DNA from: Halanaerobiales bacterium
Lineage (GTDB): Bacteria > Bacillota_F > Halanaerobiia > Halanaerobiales > DTU029
Assembly: GCA_016278415.1 (NCBI GenBank)
Contig: JADQBV010000202.1
Coordinates: forward strand, 1 to 17,914
Direction: 5' to 3'
Length of the DNA stretch: 17,914 nucleotides
Below are positions 16,671 to 17,914 of the stretch, piece after piece. The translations under genes were made by a program, and so were the position numbers. Within the stretch, counting starts at the first letter, position 1, and each line of letters opens with the position of its first letter. The notes beneath the pieces were generated by a model. That model was not told where the DNA came from. It saw only the letters and a list, made by a program, of their open reading frames with translations, and ran no database searches.

Positions 16671-17914
16671 TTAAATTCCTCGAATTTTAGCAGCAAATTT
16701 ATTTTCAAGACCTTTTACAATACTATTAAATTGCTTATTTACCTCTTCATCTCGCAGAGTTCGGTCGCCTGCCTGGAATAATAATTTAAAGGCAATACTC
16801 TTTTGGTTTTCCGGTATTTGATCACCTTGATAAAGATCAAAAACATCTGCATCTTTTAATAGAGCTCCACCTTTTTTTACAATAAGCTTTAATAAATCAG
16901 CTGAATTTATATCTTTTTCTACCAATACAGCAAGATCCCTTTCAGCGGCAGGATAACGAGGTAGATCTTTATACCGCTGTATTAAATTCACCTTATCCAA
17001 TATTTTATCTAAATTTAATTGAAAGACAGCAGTCCGTTCTTTCAAATCAAGTTCCTCTACAATATCTGGTAATACTTCACCAATAATACCTATTTCTTGA
17101 TCCCCTGATACAATATTAGCAGTACGTCCCTGATGTAGATAAGATACTTTTGTAGCCTTAAACTCTATATCTACCAGGCCAACACGTTCAAAGTAAGTTT
17201 CCAAAATCCCTTTCAAATAAAAGAAATCTGGGGCCCCTGAGTTCCAATCATCTTCTTCATATCCCATACTAGCCCCTGCAAGTTTTGTGAACTGTATATA
17301 AGGCTGTTCACCCTCTTGCTGAAAATATATATTACCCAATTCAAAAATACTCATCTTATCTAACTGTCTTTTAGCATTTTTGGACAAAACGTCTAAAATA
17401 CCAGGAACCATAGAAGTACGCATTACTGCATATGCCTCATTCAAAGGATTTTTAATATGAACCCAATTTCTCAAAGTACTATCATTTGCAAGTTGTAATA
17501 TCTTATAACTATCTTCACCTGTTAAACTAAAATTGATGACCTCATCTAATCCAGCAGCAAGCATAAATTCTTTACTAATATCCTCGAATTTCTGTTTGAA
17601 ACTCTTACCACCCTGCTGGTTACCCTCTGGGCTGGTACTTGGTATATTGTTATAACCATACATTCGAGCAACTTCCTCTATAAGGTCGGCTTCCCTTTCA
17701 ACATCACTTCTAAAAGCAGGAACAGCTACATTTAATATATCATTATCATTGATTTCAACTGTAAATTTCAATTTCTCCAACATCTCTTTGATGTCATCAG
17801 ATGAGAGTTCTATGCCTAATGCTCTATTAGTCATATCAACATCAAGCTCAATTTCTAAGGGCTGATATGGCTCAGGATAAACATCAATAACACCTGTAAC
17901 AACCTGTCCCTCAG
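16671..17914 (-). CDS. pheT: Phenylalanine--tRNA ligase beta subunit, C-terminal part
   Basis: The C-terminal half of PheT, the beta subunit of the alpha2-beta2 enzyme that charges tRNA-Phe. The frame stays open through the right window edge (GQVVTGVIDVYPEP is readable before the first Met at 17834), so the upstream half, about 390 residues, lies outside. Visible domains are the B5 domain (TNRALGIELSSDDIKEML, then VPAFRSDVEREADLIEEVARMYGYNNIP), the catalytic-like core with the DEVINFSL and NPLNEAYAVMRTSMVPG motifs, and a C-terminal FDX-ACB anticodon-binding domain (FPRYPAAERDLAVLVEKDI-like start near YKDLPRYPAAERDLAV, ending LRDEEVNKQFNSIVKGLE). The C-terminus is intact. pheS should lie next upstream. 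An 81-bp gap separates it from zapA. Confidence 0.97.
   Translation of the reverse strand, partial: EGQVVTGVIDVYPEPYQPLEIELDVDMTNRALGIELSSDDIKEMLEKLKFTVEINDNDILNVAVPAFRSDVEREADLIEEVARMYGYNNIPSTSPEGNQQGGKSFKQKFEDISKEFMLAAGLDEVINFSLTGEDSYKILQLANDSTLRNWVHIKNPLNEAYAVMRTSMVPGILDVLSKNAKRQLDKMSIFELGNIYFQQEGEQPYIQFTKLAGASMGYEEDDWNSGAPDFFYLKGILETYFERVGLVDIEFKATKVSYLHQGRTANIVSGDQEIGIIGEVLPDIVEELDLKERTAVFQLNLDKILDKVNLIQRYKDLPRYPAAERDLAVLVEKDINSADLLKLIVKKGGALLKDADVFDLYQGDQIPENQKSIAFKLLFQAGDRTLRDEEVNKQFNSIVKGLENKFAAKIRGI

Overview
The window is low-GC (roughly one-third G+C by eye), densely coded Firmicutes-type DNA. It carries core housekeeping genes plus yunB, which points to an endospore-forming anaerobe. 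The protein styles and the low G+C suggest a member of the Halanaerobiales, but this is an inference from general resemblance and not from a database match.

Layout from left to right. (1) Positions 1-144 hold part of an intergenic repeat. (2) Positions 145-5536, minus strand, carry alaS, ireB and a 773-residue membrane protein with an alkaline-phosphatase-like outer domain, transcribed in that order. (3) Positions 5537-5873 are non-coding and hold a hairpin-rich element. (4) Positions 5874-8346, minus strand, carry yunB, a small YtxH-like protein and an AI-2E/PerM-family membrane protein. (5) Positions 8347-8474 are a divergent promoter region. (6) Positions 8475-10940, plus strand, encode a bifunctional class A penicillin-binding protein, followed by a strong bidirectional terminator. 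(7) Positions 11178-17914, minus strand, carry pheT (cut by the window edge), zapA, cvpA, polX and mutS2. This order resembles the pheT-rnhC-zapA-cvpA-polX-mutS2 block of Bacillus, but rnhC is not present here.

Functionally the window combines translation (AlaS, PheT, and MutS2, which is now linked to collided-ribosome rescue), DNA repair (PolX), division (ZapA), cell-wall synthesis (the PBP), signalling downstream of the PASTA kinase (IreB), and sporulation or envelope proteins (YunB, PerM-like, YtxH-like).

I see no defence island, phage, insertion sequence, CRISPR array, tRNA or rRNA. The one unexplained layer is a set of structured, non-coding repeats in the intergenic gaps. Two copies flank mutS2 and share a 53-nt core with 44 identical positions by hand alignment, including a compensated base pair in a hairpin. 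The larger copy (13621-13925) folds back on itself through a series of nested inverted repeats. A third, inverted copy is cut by the left window edge. A fourth hairpin element, perhaps unrelated, lies between alaS and the PerM-like gene.
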